Positions 8,288-16,493 are shown, counted from the first letter of the stretch. The stretch: 64,000 nt of DNA from Pontibacillus chungwhensis BH030062 (GCF_000770675.1 NZ_AVBG01000003.1:310001-374000), one strand, 5' to 3'. Notes: generated by a model not told the origin, from the sequence alone. A program made the numbers and translations.

Positions 8288-8605
8288 TTATGACGTTGTC
8301 ACCTTCAAACCAACAATTCCAACGACAATCATCGTGATAAATAGAAGTCTTATCCACTCTCTCGATTCACGAAAGAAAATCATGCCAATTAGTACCGTTC
8401 CAACAGACCCGATTCCTGTCCAAATTGCATATGCTGTTCCGATCGGTAGCGTCTCGATCGCTTTTGATAATAAATAAAAGTTAATGATGCCAGCAACTAA
8501 CATCAGGAACACATAGCCTTTATTCTTAAATCCGTCCGCAAGCTTCAAGAAAGTAACCCCGGACACTTCTGCTATACCTGCAAAAATTAATTGAATCCAT
8601 GCCAT
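8288..8605 (-). CDS. Small multidrug resistance (SMR) subunit, YkkD-like
   Basis: This 105-residue protein has four transmembrane helices. The essential membrane glutamate is in helix 1 (AGIAEVSGV, residue 13), and the family signature GTAYAIWTGIGSVGTV lies in helix 3. Its ATG overlaps the stop of the preceding SMR gene by one base (TAATG), the arrangement of paired heterodimeric SMR proteins such as YkkCD or EbrAB. Together they should export small cations, quaternary ammonium compounds or guanidinium. It is the last gene of the TetR-SMR-SMR operon. Confidence 0.92.
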   Translation of the reverse strand: MAWIQLIFAGIAEVSGVTFLKLADGFKNKGYVFLMLVAGIINFYLLSKAIETLPIGTAYAIWTGIGSVGTVLIGMIFFRESREWIRLLFITMIVVGIVGLKVTTS

Positions 8606-8952
8606 TAGTGGTTCACCTCACTTGCTTCTGGATCCTCTTTTTCGGTCACTTTAAGTCCTATAATTCCTGTTATAAGAAACAGAATAAAAAAGACTTTTAA
8701 AACACTAATCAACTGAGGCTCTGTAATAAACTCAATTAGTACCGCCCCAACAGTCCCGATCCCTGTAAACACGGCATATGCTGTCCCGACTGATATGAAT
8801 CGCATAGCTTTAGATATCAAAAAGAAGCTGACCACAATTAATACAATTGTAATCAGGCTCGGAACCATTTGAGTAAACCCTTCTGAAAGTTTCATCGTAA
8901 AGACCCATACAACTTCTATTACTCCGGCTATAAGTATATACGTCCAAGCCAT
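8605..8952 (-). CDS. Small multidrug resistance (SMR) subunit, YkkC-like
   Basis: This 115-residue, four-helix SMR protein has the active-site glutamate in helix 1 (AGVIEVVWV, residue 13) and GTAYAVFTGIGTVGAV in helix 3. The C-terminus carries a charged tail of about 12 residues, as in YkkC. It begins 2 bp after the TetR stop codon, with a GAGGAGGGG ribosome site inside the end of that gene. The partner SMR overlaps its end, so the two are expected to form an antiparallel heterodimer in the membrane. Confidence 0.92.
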   Translation of the reverse strand: MAWTYILIAGVIEVVWVFTMKLSEGFTQMVPSLITIVLIVVSFFLISKAMRFISVGTAYAVFTGIGTVGAVLIEFITEPQLISVLKVFFILFLITGIIGLKVTEKEDPEASEVNH

Positions 8953-8954
8953 AC

Positions 8955-9548
8955 TTACCCCTCCTCTACTTTAGGAGCGAACGAACGCCACGTCATTTTT
9001 TTGACTGCTTCGACCCGTTCGTTAAATTCGTTCTCATCATAATAACTGTACTCTACAAACAATCCATCCACGATGCATAAGATCATCGCAAGTCCGGTAT
9101 CAAGATCAATGTCACTGATTTCCTTCTCCTCAATGGCTACTTGCAGTTCTGTTTCTAATAATGCGTTAAATTGTTGCTCATACTCTAGTAATTTCGCTTT
9201 TAACCCTTCTCGAAACGCTTCGGGTGGAAACAAGGTCATCCTTCTCCACAACGTAGCATTTACATCATTTTCTTTATAAAAATGCACGTGCTGATCTATC
9301 ATAAAATGAAGCCGCTCACGGAAACTGAGTTGTTGAACCTCTTTCATTCCTTTTGAAAACTTATCAATTTCATCTTGGTAAGCGCGATCAATGACAGCCC
9401 AGAAAATCTCTTCCTTATTTTTGAAATGGGAATAGATTGATGCCTTTTTCATCCCTACTCGCTCCGCTAACTCTGAGAGTGCTGTTCCTTCATAACCTCT
9501 AGAAGCAAATAAGGTTAACGCTTCTGATAGAATTTTATCTTTACTCAC
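8955..9548 (-). CDS. TetR/AcrR-family repressor of the SMR exporter operon
   Basis: This 197-residue regulator has an N-terminal TetR helix-turn-helix (residues about 5-50, containing GTALSELAERVGMKKASIYS) and a variable helical ligand domain. An in-frame TTG lies two codons earlier, but GTG at 9548 is preferred because GGAGG is then 7 nt upstream. It is the first gene of the operon with the two SMR genes, and a palindrome covers its promoter just downstream of the -10, so it is expected to repress itself and the exporter until a toxic cation binds. Confidence 0.9.
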   Translation of the reverse strand: MSKDKILSEALTLFASRGYEGTALSELAERVGMKKASIYSHFKNKEEIFWAVIDRAYQDEIDKFSKGMKEVQQLSFRERLHFMIDQHVHFYKENDVNATLWRRMTLFPPEAFREGLKAKLLEYEQQFNALLETELQVAIEEKEISDIDLDTGLAMILCIVDGLFVEYSYYDENEFNERVEAVKKMTWRSFAPKVEEG

Positions 9549-9563
9549 TTTCAAACCTCCAAT

Positions 9564-9583
9564 ACTACCTAACGTTCGGTAGT
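9564..9583. promoter_or_regulatory. TetR operator of the SMR operon
   Basis: ACTACCTAACGTTCGGTAGT is a 20-bp palindrome with one mismatched pair, closely resembling the TACCGAACG half-sites common among TetR regulators. It lies between the -10 element and the ribosome site of the regulator gene. Confidence 0.85.
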
Positions 9584-9586
9584 TAA

Positions 9587-9615
9587 ATTGTATATCGCTC
9601 TAATTATTTGGTCAA
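9587..9615 (-). promoter_or_regulatory. Sigma-A promoter of the TetR-SMR operon
   Basis: TTGACC and TACAAT on the minus strand are separated by exactly 17 bp. The repressor palindrome begins 3 bp downstream, so occupancy would block transcription initiation. Confidence 0.85.
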
Positions 9616-9697
9616 GTCACACCTTTATGGTTTAATTTGCTAAAAAAAAGGTAAAGTCCTAAAGATACACTATACCAAAAAGAACGCGAGTGACACT

Positions 9698-10390
9698 ATG
9701 ACCGAGATCTTATTGAACCATATTCCTTCTTCATTGCTACATATCTTAACAGCTATGATCCTGACTCATTTATTCTTTTACCGACACACCATGTCGTACG
9801 CTAGAAGAATCGGAACCATTTTCCTTGGTGGCGGACTCGTGATGATTATAGATGTGCCGAAGTTAATAGGCAATGTGTCTACTCACTCTCTACTTTTACT
9901 TCCATTCACAAGTCTTGCTTTAGCACTCTTAACATACAAGCTCTTGCCTTTTACTTTTTTCAGAAGATGGATTGGCATCGCGCTACTATTACTTATTGCA
10001 GGGATCGGGATTGATTATTTGGGAAACGGGGCTCATCTTTTCTATCCTATAAACGAACATAATTTAGAGTACCCTCTTATTAAAAGAGACCTTTGGCTTC
10101 TCGGAGGCTTAGTATTGCTCACCCTCTTCTCTCTCTCGCAAAAGCTTTACGGGTGGAAATGGGTCGTAAGCGGTCTGATGATTCTTTGCCTTTTACTCGG
10201 GTGGAAAGCCTACTCGAAGCAACAGCTGCAACAAACTCTTGATCATCGATACTCAGATGAAGAAGTGGTCAGAATTACGACACAACCTGCTGCTTACGTA
10301 GGCTACAAATGGCGGTTCACTGTGTACACCTTAAATGATGTGTCTTACGGAGAAGCCATTGGTGGAGAAATTACAGAACTACATGAATAA
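9698..10390 (+). CDS. Membrane protein, distant relative of the YdjM/YbcI-type metal-dependent hydrolases
   Basis: This 230-residue protein has about six hydrophobic segments in the first 170 residues and a soluble C-terminus of about 60 residues. The succession IDVPKLIGNVSTHS followed later by GNGAHLFYPINEHNLE recalls the membrane-bound hydrolase family (HRGFTHS and HLLLDxLTxxGxxLLYP), but the N-terminal histidine motif is absent, so activity may be lost or altered. No strong ribosome site precedes the ATG. It is monocistronic and ends at a bidirectional terminator. The family assignment is weak. Confidence 0.6.
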   Translation: MTEILLNHIPSSLLHILTAMILTHLFFYRHTMSYARRIGTIFLGGGLVMIIDVPKLIGNVSTHSLLLLPFTSLALALLTYKLLPFTFFRRWIGIALLLLIAGIGIDYLGNGAHLFYPINEHNLEYPLIKRDLWLLGGLVLLTLFSLSQKLYGWKWVVSGLMILCLLLGWKAYSKQQLQQTLDHRYSDEEVVRITTQPAAYVGYKWRFTVYTLNDVSYGEAIGGEITELHE

Positions 10391-10447
10391 AATTCCCCCG
10401 GTTGACCTCGGAGGATACTCACTTATTTTTCTTATGAGTTCACACGT

Positions 10448-10485
10448 AAAAAAGTCATCCTTCATATGGGATGACTTCTTTACGT
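10448..10485. terminator. Bidirectional terminator between converging genes
   Basis: AAGTCATCC and GGATGACTT form a 9-bp stem with an 8-nt loop, flanked by A-rich sequence on one side and TTCTTTA on the other, so it can serve both the membrane protein gene and the UspA gene. Confidence 0.8.
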
Positions 10486-10492
10486 TACGTTC

Positions 10493-10909
10493 TTATTTAA
10501 TCACCATTACAGGCGCATCCACTCGCTTCACCACTTTGTGGCTGACGCTGCCAAGAATCATTTCTTGCAGGGCATTGTGACCTCGGCTGCCGATCACGAC
10601 GCAATCGTAGTCGTTCTCGTTTGCGTGCTCTACAATGGTTGGGCCTGGTTCACCGTGTAGGATGTGAGTTTTAAAGGAAATGCCTTCTTGTTCTAAAACC
10701 TCTTGAACCGACCTTGTCTTTTCTTTACGCTTTAGTTCAATTTCATATTCGCTCATATTATGAAGAACGTCTTCTTTTGATTTGTTTCCGTCCACCACAT
10801 AGACGATCTCAACTGTTCCACCAAACTGTTTGGCTAAGGCTGCCGCATGCTTTGTGGAGCGCACAGAATGTTCAGATCCATCTGTTGCTAGTAATATTCG
10901 TTTATACAT
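10493..10909 (-). CDS. Universal stress protein (UspA family)
   Basis: This 138-residue cytoplasmic protein spans one Usp domain. It starts MYKRILLATDGSEHS and ends with the nucleotide-binding motif GSRGHNALQEMILGSVSHKV (G-2x-G-9x-G-S form), so it probably binds ATP. An upstream in-frame start would add 26 residues lacking any Usp similarity; ATG at 10909 with AAGGGTGA before it is the sensible start. It is monocistronic. Such proteins accumulate under growth arrest and general stress; the specific role is unknown. Confidence 0.93.
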   Translation of the reverse strand: MYKRILLATDGSEHSVRSTKHAAALAKQFGGTVEIVYVVDGNKSKEDVLHNMSEYEIELKRKEKTRSVQEVLEQEGISFKTHILHGEPGPTIVEHANENDYDCVVIGSRGHNALQEMILGSVSHKVVKRVDAPVMVIK

Positions 10910-11159
10910 TGTCTTCACCCTTTTTACGATCAAGTAGATTAGTGTGATTGTTGTATGATTTTCAATCCTAGTGGTAAGGTACCTCAATAATAAGTGCGTG
11001 AAACATAGACCTGCACTCGTTAGACAAATTCCCTATCTACATGTATAATGTTTCTGTTTCTCAAATTCTGTGAGATAATAGAGTTTTGAAACCTAAGACA
11101 TTTGGTAAAATAAAAATAAGAACACAATTGACTCAAAATTATGATAGTTCGCTTGCTGG
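10910..11159. other. Gene-free region between the divergent uspA and rlmN genes
   Basis: No open frame with a ribosome site was found here. The stretch is AT-rich, and the divergent arrangement implies promoters facing both ways; only the rlmN promoter at 11160-11188 is convincing. I saw no riboswitch-like conserved helices. Confidence 0.6.
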
Positions 11160-11188
11160 TTGTTTACTACCCTCAAATGGACTACTAT
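11160..11188 (+). promoter_or_regulatory. Probable sigma-A promoter of rlmN
   Basis: TTGTTT and TACTAT are separated by 17 bp and lie about 36 bp before the rlmN start codon. The ribosome site AAAGGAG follows at about 11209. Confidence 0.6.
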
Positions 11189-11224
11189 AGGAATAGCGAT
11201 TTTTTTAAAAGGAGTTAACTATAT

Positions 11225-12310
11225 ATGAAGCAATCCATTTACGGATTAACGTTTGACCAACTGACGGATTGGATTCTGGAACATGGTGAGAAGAAGTTCC
11301 GTGCGAAACAAGTATGGGACTGGCTATATCAGAAACGTGTAACGGACTTTTCTCAAATGAAAAACGTCAACCAGTCTTTGATTGATTTGTTAGAATCTCA
11401 CTTCACACTCGGAACGTTAACAGAAGAGATCAAACAAGAATCACAAGACGGCACCATTAAGTTTCTATTTAAACTAGCTGACGGTAACGTAATTGAAACG
11501 GTTCTTATGCGCTTTAACTACGGCCTATCTGTTTGTGTTACGACGCAGGTTGGTTGTAATATTGGCTGCTCGTTCTGCGCAAGCGGAATTTTAAGCAAGA
11601 GCCGCGACCTTACAAGCGGTGAGATTGTGGAACAGATCATGCAGGTTCAACACCACTTGGACACTCAGGGTAAAGATGAGCGCGTGAGCCACATTGTCGT
11701 TATGGGTATTGGTGAACCATTTGATAACTACGATAACTTAATGGACTTCTTAAGAGTTGTAAACGATCAAAAAGGTCTTTCCATCGGAGCTCGTCACATT
11801 ACCGTCTCCACAAGCGGAATTGCACCGAAGATGTACGACTTCGCAGACGAAGGCATTCAAGTGAATCTGGCGTTATCCATTCACGCACCGAACAACGATC
11901 TTCGCTCTAAGATTATGAAGATCAACAAAGCGTACCCACTAGAGAAACTTATGCCAGCCATTGACTACTATCTAGAGAAAACGAACCGACGTATTACGTT
12001 CGAGTATATCTTACTGAAAGACGTCAATGACCATAAAGAAGAAGCAGAACAACTGGCTAACTTATTAAAGGATAAACGTCACTTATCTTACGTGAACTTA
12101 ATTCCTTATAACCCAGTTGCCGACCACCCATATGATCGAAGTGAGAAAGAAGCCATTCTTACGTTCTATCAAACCCTTATGGATCGCGGCATTAAATGTG
12201 GTGTCCGTACAGAACACGGAACAGACATTGACGCAGCTTGTGGTCAACTTCGCAGTAAGCAAATTGAGAAAGAAAAAGCACGCAAAAAGAAAAAGCTACA
12301 AAACAGCTAA
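11225..12310 (+). CDS. rlmN: RlmN-family 23S rRNA (adenine-2503-C2) methyltransferase
   Basis: This 361-residue radical-SAM enzyme methylates C2 of A2503 in 23S rRNA (and often A37 of tRNA). The iron-sulfur cysteines are C111, C115 and C118 (CNIGCSFC); the two methyl-transfer cysteines are C104, seven residues before the cluster, and C339 in DAACGQLR. The GEP motif (MGIGEPFDN) is present. In many Bacilli rlmN lies beside rsmB and prkC; here it stands alone with its own promoter and terminator, between drug-efflux genes, so it may be a second copy. A Cfr-type (C8) activity is not indicated by overall similarity but cannot be excluded. Confidence 0.92.
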   Translation: MKQSIYGLTFDQLTDWILEHGEKKFRAKQVWDWLYQKRVTDFSQMKNVNQSLIDLLESHFTLGTLTEEIKQESQDGTIKFLFKLADGNVIETVLMRFNYGLSVCVTTQVGCNIGCSFCASGILSKSRDLTSGEIVEQIMQVQHHLDTQGKDERVSHIVVMGIGEPFDNYDNLMDFLRVVNDQKGLSIGARHITVSTSGIAPKMYDFADEGIQVNLALSIHAPNNDLRSKIMKINKAYPLEKLMPAIDYYLEKTNRRITFEYILLKDVNDHKEEAEQLANLLKDKRHLSYVNLIPYNPVADHPYDRSEKEAILTFYQTLMDRGIKCGVRTEHGTDIDAACGQLRSKQIEKEKARKKKKLQNS

Positions 12311-12345
12311 AAAACACGAGGCCATGTGCCTCGTGTTTTCATTTG
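12311..12345 (+). terminator. Terminator of rlmN
   Basis: AAAACACGAGGC pairs with GCCTCGTGTTTT around a five-base loop immediately after the rlmN stop codon, followed by TCATTT. Confidence 0.85.
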
Positions 12346-12353
12346 CATTTTTG

Positions 12354-12382
12354 TTGACGTATGACACCCTGTCATATATAGT
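12354..12382 (+). promoter_or_regulatory. Sigma-A promoter of the TetR-DHA2 operon
   Basis: TTGACG and TATAGT are separated by exactly 17 bp, and those 17 bp are themselves a palindrome (12360-12376), so repressor and RNA polymerase must compete for this site. Confidence 0.85.
12360..12376. promoter_or_regulatory. TetR operator 1, filling the promoter spacer
   Basis: TATGACACCCTGTCATA consists of inverted TATGACA half-sites with a 3-bp centre and occupies the whole spacer between the -35 and -10 elements. Confidence 0.8.
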
Positions 12383-12396
12383 AGATCAGGTCGTCA

Positions 12397-12413
12397 TATG
12401 ACACAGTGTCATA
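12397..12413. promoter_or_regulatory. TetR operator 2, downstream of the -10
   Basis: TATGACACAGTGTCATA has the same half-sites as operator 1 and extends outward as a 21-bp palindrome (12395-12415). The two centres are 37 bp apart, placing this site over the early transcribed region. Confidence 0.8.
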
Positions 12414-12435
12414 TGTGAGTACAAGGAGGAAAAGA

Positions 12436-13044
12436 ATGCCCAAAGCAACGTTCTATAACCTGAAGGAAGAGAAAAGAGAAAAGCTCATTGAAGCGGCTAA
12501 AGAAGAATTCTCCCGCGTTTCTCTATATGAAGCATCGATATCCAATATTCTTAAGAAAGCATGCATCCCTAGAGGGAGCTTCTATCAGTATTTTGACGAT
12601 AAAGAAGATGCGTTCTTTTACTTATTGAATGAACACGCGAAAGACCAACACGAGAACTTTTTGCAACGCTTGAAGGATCACGAAGGCAACATATTTAAAG
12701 CCATGGCCGACCTATTCCACTCAGCGTTAAAACATTCTCAAGAAGAAGGCCAGAACAACTATCTTCGAAACGTTCTGTTGAATAAAAACTATAAGATCGA
12801 AAAAGAAGTGACCAGGTACATTCGAAAGGGATCAGATGATTCTAGATTCACACAAGTGAGCGAACTCGTAGACATGGAAGGCCTGAACATTAAGAACACA
12901 GAACAGCTCTACCACGTCTTCGAAATTGTTATTGCGATTACGTTCCATAACCTGGTGCAGTGCCTCTCAAATGACTACACGATTGACGAGGCGATGTCGA
13001 AGTACAAGAAAGAAATGAACATCATTCAAACAGGACTTCATTAG
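12436..13044 (+). CDS. TetR-family repressor of the downstream DHA2 exporter
   Basis: This 202-residue regulator has a TetR helix-turn-helix near residues 8-50 (YEASISNILKKACIPRGSFY) and a helical C-terminal domain. The start ATG at 12436 follows AAGGAGG; a longer frame upstream overlaps the operators and is not credible. Two copies of a TATGACA palindrome cover its promoter, indicating autorepression. The exporter gene begins 44 bp after its stop codon without a visible terminator, so both are co-transcribed and the exporter's substrate is a likely inducer. Confidence 0.92.
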   Translation: MPKATFYNLKEEKREKLIEAAKEEFSRVSLYEASISNILKKACIPRGSFYQYFDDKEDAFFYLLNEHAKDQHENFLQRLKDHEGNIFKAMADLFHSALKHSQEEGQNNYLRNVLLNKNYKIEKEVTRYIRKGSDDSRFTQVSELVDMEGLNIKNTEQLYHVFEIVIAITFHNLVQCLSNDYTIDEAMSKYKKEMNIIQTGLH

Positions 13045-13087
13045 AAGACTTCACCGAAACACTAAGAAAAAGAAAGAAGGGAACATT

Positions 13088-14497
13088 GTGGTTAACACAC
13101 AAGACACAACACAAAAAGAAGAACCGATTAATAAAGTCCCCCTTATTATTGTACTTTTATCAGGCGCATTTGCGGCGATCCTAAACCAAACTCTACTCGC
13201 AACCGCCCTGCCAAATATCATGGCAGATCTGAATCTAGAAGCCAGCACCGCTCAGTGGCTAACGACGATCTTTATGCTCGTAAACGGCGTAATGATACCG
13301 ATCACCGCCTTTTTAATTGGGCGCTTCACAACCAGGGGATTGTTTTTAACAGCTATGGGGCTCTTCGCACTTGGAACCCTCGTTTGCGCCATTGCCCCTA
13401 ATTTCCCACTCTTAATGGTGGGGCGCATACTACAGGCATCTGGTGCCGGTATCATTATGCCGCTTATGCAGACGATTTTGTTTATGATCTTCCCCATTGA
13501 AAAACGCGGTGCCGCAATGGGAATGTTCGGTCTCGTCATTTCATTCGCTCCAGCGATTGGCCCGACACTATCCGGTTACCTAGTCGATCAATTCCCATGG
13601 AGAAGCTTATTCTATGTCATCTTACCGATTGTCATTTTGGACTTTATTATTGCGTACTTTATTCTTAAAAATGTAACAAAACAAACATTCCCGAAACTCG
13701 ATATCTTATCCATTATCCTGTCCACGATCGGATTCGGAGGCATTCTTTACGGCTTTAGTGTAGCTGGCTCTGAAGGATGGAGTAGTGATCAAGTCTATCT
13801 TTCTATTATAGTGGGCGCCTTATCCCTAACGTGGTTCATCCTTCGTCAAGGACGTTTGCGCGAGCCCATTTTAGAATTTAAAGTCTTTAGCTACAAAACC
13901 TTTACGTTAACAACCGTCTTAGGCATGGTTGTGTTTATCGCCATGATTGGCGCATCCACCGTTCTGCCTTTATATATGCAAAACATGCTTGGCTTTACCG
14001 CATTTGAGTCTGGCTTAATGTTGTTACCAGGCGCTCTTATTATGGGCTTTAGTAACCCGATTACAGGTCGCTTGTTCGATAAATTCGGTGCGAAGTGGCT
14101 TGCGATTATTGGCTTAATCATTCTCGTTGTGACAACGTTTATGTTCACAAACTTGACCGCGCAGACTTCGTTCTTGTATCTGACGATTGTGAATGCGTTC
14201 CGCATGCTTAGTGTAGCGATGGTCATGATGCCGGTGACAACAGCTGGAATTAACCAACTACCTGAACACCTTATCTCGCACGGAACGGCCATGAATAACA
14301 CAATGCGCCAAGTCTCTGGTGCTGTTGGTACGGCTCTCCTTGTAACTGTAATGAGTACAGCAGCCCGACCAGGTAATGGGGTTGAGGGTCTCGTTCATGG
14401 GGTAAACGTCTCCTTCATTGTTGCTGGTATTTCCGCTATTGTTGGATTGGTGTTGTCGTTCTTTATTAAGCGACCGAATGCATTAGCAACTTCATAA
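13088..14497 (+). CDS. MFS multidrug exporter, DHA2 family (second copy)
   Basis: This 469-residue protein has about 14 transmembrane segments and closely parallels the exporter at 6.7-8.2 kb: GAFAAILNQTLLATALPNIM near residue 26, ASTAQWLTTIFMLVNG, and a conserved GLMLLPGALIMGFSNPITG. It begins with GTG behind AGAAGGG. It is the second gene of the TetR operon. No terminator follows; the 63-bp repeat array starts within about 85 bp of the stop codon. Expected role is proton-driven efflux of amphiphilic drugs. Confidence 0.92.
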   Translation: MVNTQDTTQKEEPINKVPLIIVLLSGAFAAILNQTLLATALPNIMADLNLEASTAQWLTTIFMLVNGVMIPITAFLIGRFTTRGLFLTAMGLFALGTLVCAIAPNFPLLMVGRILQASGAGIIMPLMQTILFMIFPIEKRGAAMGMFGLVISFAPAIGPTLSGYLVDQFPWRSLFYVILPIVILDFIIAYFILKNVTKQTFPKLDILSIILSTIGFGGILYGFSVAGSEGWSSDQVYLSIIVGALSLTWFILRQGRLREPILEFKVFSYKTFTLTTVLGMVVFIAMIGASTVLPLYMQNMLGFTAFESGLMLLPGALIMGFSNPITGRLFDKFGAKWLAIIGLIILVVTTFMFTNLTAQTSFLYLTIVNAFRMLSVAMVMMPVTTAGINQLPEHLISHGTAMNNTMRQVSGAVGTALLVTVMSTAARPGNGVEGLVHGVNVSFIVAGISAIVGLVLSFFIKRPNALATS

Positions 14498-14579
14498 GGA
14501 TTATGTGGGAAAGCGTGAATTGTCTTTATTGGAGGCAGTTTGCGCTTTTTTTGTTTTTGGGGTGTTCTGATGCTTTTGG

Positions 14580-15413
14580 GGGTGCGTCTGGACGCTTGGC
14601 TGGAGCGTCTCGACACTTTTGCCGCTTGTCTGGACGCTTCGGGCGCTCGTCTGGGCGCCTGGCGCGGGCGTCCCGTCACTTTTGCCGCTTGTCTGGACGC
14701 TTCGGGCGTTCGTCTGGACTCTTGGCCGGGGTGTCTCGTCACTTTTGGCGCTTTTCTAGACGCTTCGGGCGCTCGTCTAGACGCTGGGCAGGGCGTCCTG
14801 ACACTTTCGGCCCTTGTCTGGACACTTCGGGTGTTCGTCTGGACGCTTGGCCAGGGCGTCTCGACACTTTTGGCGCTTGTCTGGACGCTTAGGCGTTCGT
14901 CTAGACGCTGGGCAGGGCGTCCTGACACTTTCGGCCCTTGTCTGGACACTTCGGGCGTTCGTCCAGACGCTTGGTCGGGGCGTCCCGACACTTTCGGCCC
15001 TTGTCCTGTCGCTTCGCCCGCCCGTCCAGACGCTTGGCCAGGGCGTCCTGACACTTTTGCCGCTTGTCTGGACGCTTCGGGCGTTCGTCCGGACGCCAGG
15101 CGCGGGCGTCTCGTCACTTTTGCCGCTTGTCTGGACGCTTCGGGCGCTCGTCCGGACACCAGGCGCGGGCGTCCCGTCACTTTTGCCGCTTATCCTGTCG
15201 CTTCGGGCGCTCGTCCGGACGCTTGGCTGGAGCGTCTCGTCACTTTTGCCGCTTATCCCGTCGCTTCGGGCGCTCGTCCAGACGCCAGGCGCGGGCTTCC
15301 TGACACTTTTGGCCCTTGTCTGGACGCTTCGGGCGCTCGTCCGGACACCAGGCGCGGGCTTCCTGACACTTTTGCCGCTTATCCTGTCGCTTCGGGCGTT
15401 CGTCCGGACGCCA
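14580..15413. repeat. Higher-order tandem repeat: 63-bp unit made of three 21-bp subunits, 13 units
   Basis: The anchor CACTTT starts at 14614, 14677, 14740, 14802, 14865, 14926, 14989, 15052, 15115, 15178, 15241, 15304 and 15367; ten of twelve steps are exactly 63 bp and the others 62 and 61. Each unit divides into 21-bp subunits of the forms CACTTTTGCCGCTTGTCTGG(A), CGCTTCGGGCGCTCGTCTGG(A) and CGCTTGGCCGGGGCGTCTCG(A), which share GTCTGGA/CGCTT. A partial unit precedes the first anchor. The tract is much more GC-rich than the genes on either side and lies between the DHA2 exporter and the DUF2332 gene. Long open frames in several phases are a consequence of the 21-bp period. Confidence 0.92.
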
Positions 15414-15417
15414 CTAC

Positions 15418-16437
15418 TCACCCTATCCTCCAGTCAAACCACCTGCCATGACCATCCGTCTCCCCAATCACTTCATGTGTTTCCACACCGCTTCGAATCG
15501 AATCTAAATGAAGTCTTCGATCGTTCATATTATTGTAAATATGGAAGACATCACGGTCAGCTCCGATCTCTCGAATTCGTTTAAGTAATTCAGCCTTTTT
15601 AGTCTCAGGAAGCTGATTGGCTACGTGCGTATGGTAGATACAAAGCGCACTGTTCAAAGGAGCCATACGAGCTTTTTCTGTAATCAAAGTAATCCCGTCT
15701 CCTTCTATCATAGGTGGCGGATTTTCGTTCAGTTGCTGCGCAGCTCCTTCAAACAGTCTTCTGCGTTCCTCGTGTTCTGGCCATATAAGGGCTTTCAGCC
15801 ATAAGCGCTCATCTTCTTTTGTTATATCACTAAGGTTCACATCAATGCCTACTTTTGAAACGACAGGAGGGCTTGTTTTGAAAACAAAAGGCTTACTACC
15901 GTCTCGCACTTCTGCAGTAAGATGAACTTTTGCATCCTCACTCCCCACCCATTCTCCATCCCCATAAGAGTAGGCATACTCATCAAAGAGCAATTGAAGA
16001 CCAGCACTCGTACCAATTTCAATAATGGATAAAGGAGTAGCCGCACGCTTGTAAATCTCACAAAATACCGGATACAAATAAGCACACCGTCTTACTTCAT
16101 TTGTTTGAACCCGTCTCCCTTTTAGGATTTCAATGATCGCTTGATGATTCTCAGAACAAAACTGGTGAAACAACGGATACACATTCTCTACGGGATTCGG
16201 GTTCTCAACGATGCTAGGGTAAAAGTGTTTCAACTCGTGTTCCTTTCCTTTAAACAACAAATAATGAACCGCACCGAATAATAGGTTTGGTACCGGTTGG
16301 CCTTCGCTGGCATGTGAGGCGAGCTCTAATACCCTCTCATCTTGTGAGACCTGGCGTGATAGATGTGCATAAAGCGGACTAGATCCGTCACATTCTTGTT
16401 CTGCGAAATCTTCGAACCTTTTTGATAACTGATTCAT
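15418..16437 (-). CDS. DUF2332 family protein
   Basis: This 339-residue soluble protein matches DUF2332 along its length, including SIIEIGTSAGLQLLFDEYAY near residue 140, a glycine-rich segment reminiscent of a Rossmann methyltransferase motif I, and the tail HGRWFDWR. The biochemical function of the family is unknown; a nucleotide- or SAM-binding fold is inference. The ATG follows AAAGGGAGG. The gene's stop codon lies only about 5 bp from the end of the 63-bp repeat array, so the array reaches right up to the coding sequence without entering it. Confidence 0.8.
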   Translation of the reverse strand: MNQLSKRFEDFAEQECDGSSPLYAHLSRQVSQDERVLELASHASEGQPVPNLLFGAVHYLLFKGKEHELKHFYPSIVENPNPVENVYPLFHQFCSENHQAIIEILKGRRVQTNEVRRCAYLYPVFCEIYKRAATPLSIIEIGTSAGLQLLFDEYAYSYGDGEWVGSEDAKVHLTAEVRDGSKPFVFKTSPPVVSKVGIDVNLSDITKEDERLWLKALIWPEHEERRRLFEGAAQQLNENPPPMIEGDGITLITEKARMAPLNSALCIYHTHVANQLPETKKAELLKRIREIGADRDVFHIYNNMNDRRLHLDSIRSGVETHEVIGETDGHGRWFDWRIG

Positions 16438-16493
16438 ACTTACTTCCTCCCTTTAAATTGCTCCTCTAATTCAATATCATCTCGAGTAGATAT

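Noticed and set aside
14580-15413. CRISPR array
   Set aside because: The whole 63-bp unit is repetitive; there are no unique spacers.
14395-15584. Several long open frames on both strands across the 63-bp array, with repetitive translations
   Set aside because: They arise because the period is divisible by three and lacks stops; there is no ribosome site and no single favoured frame.
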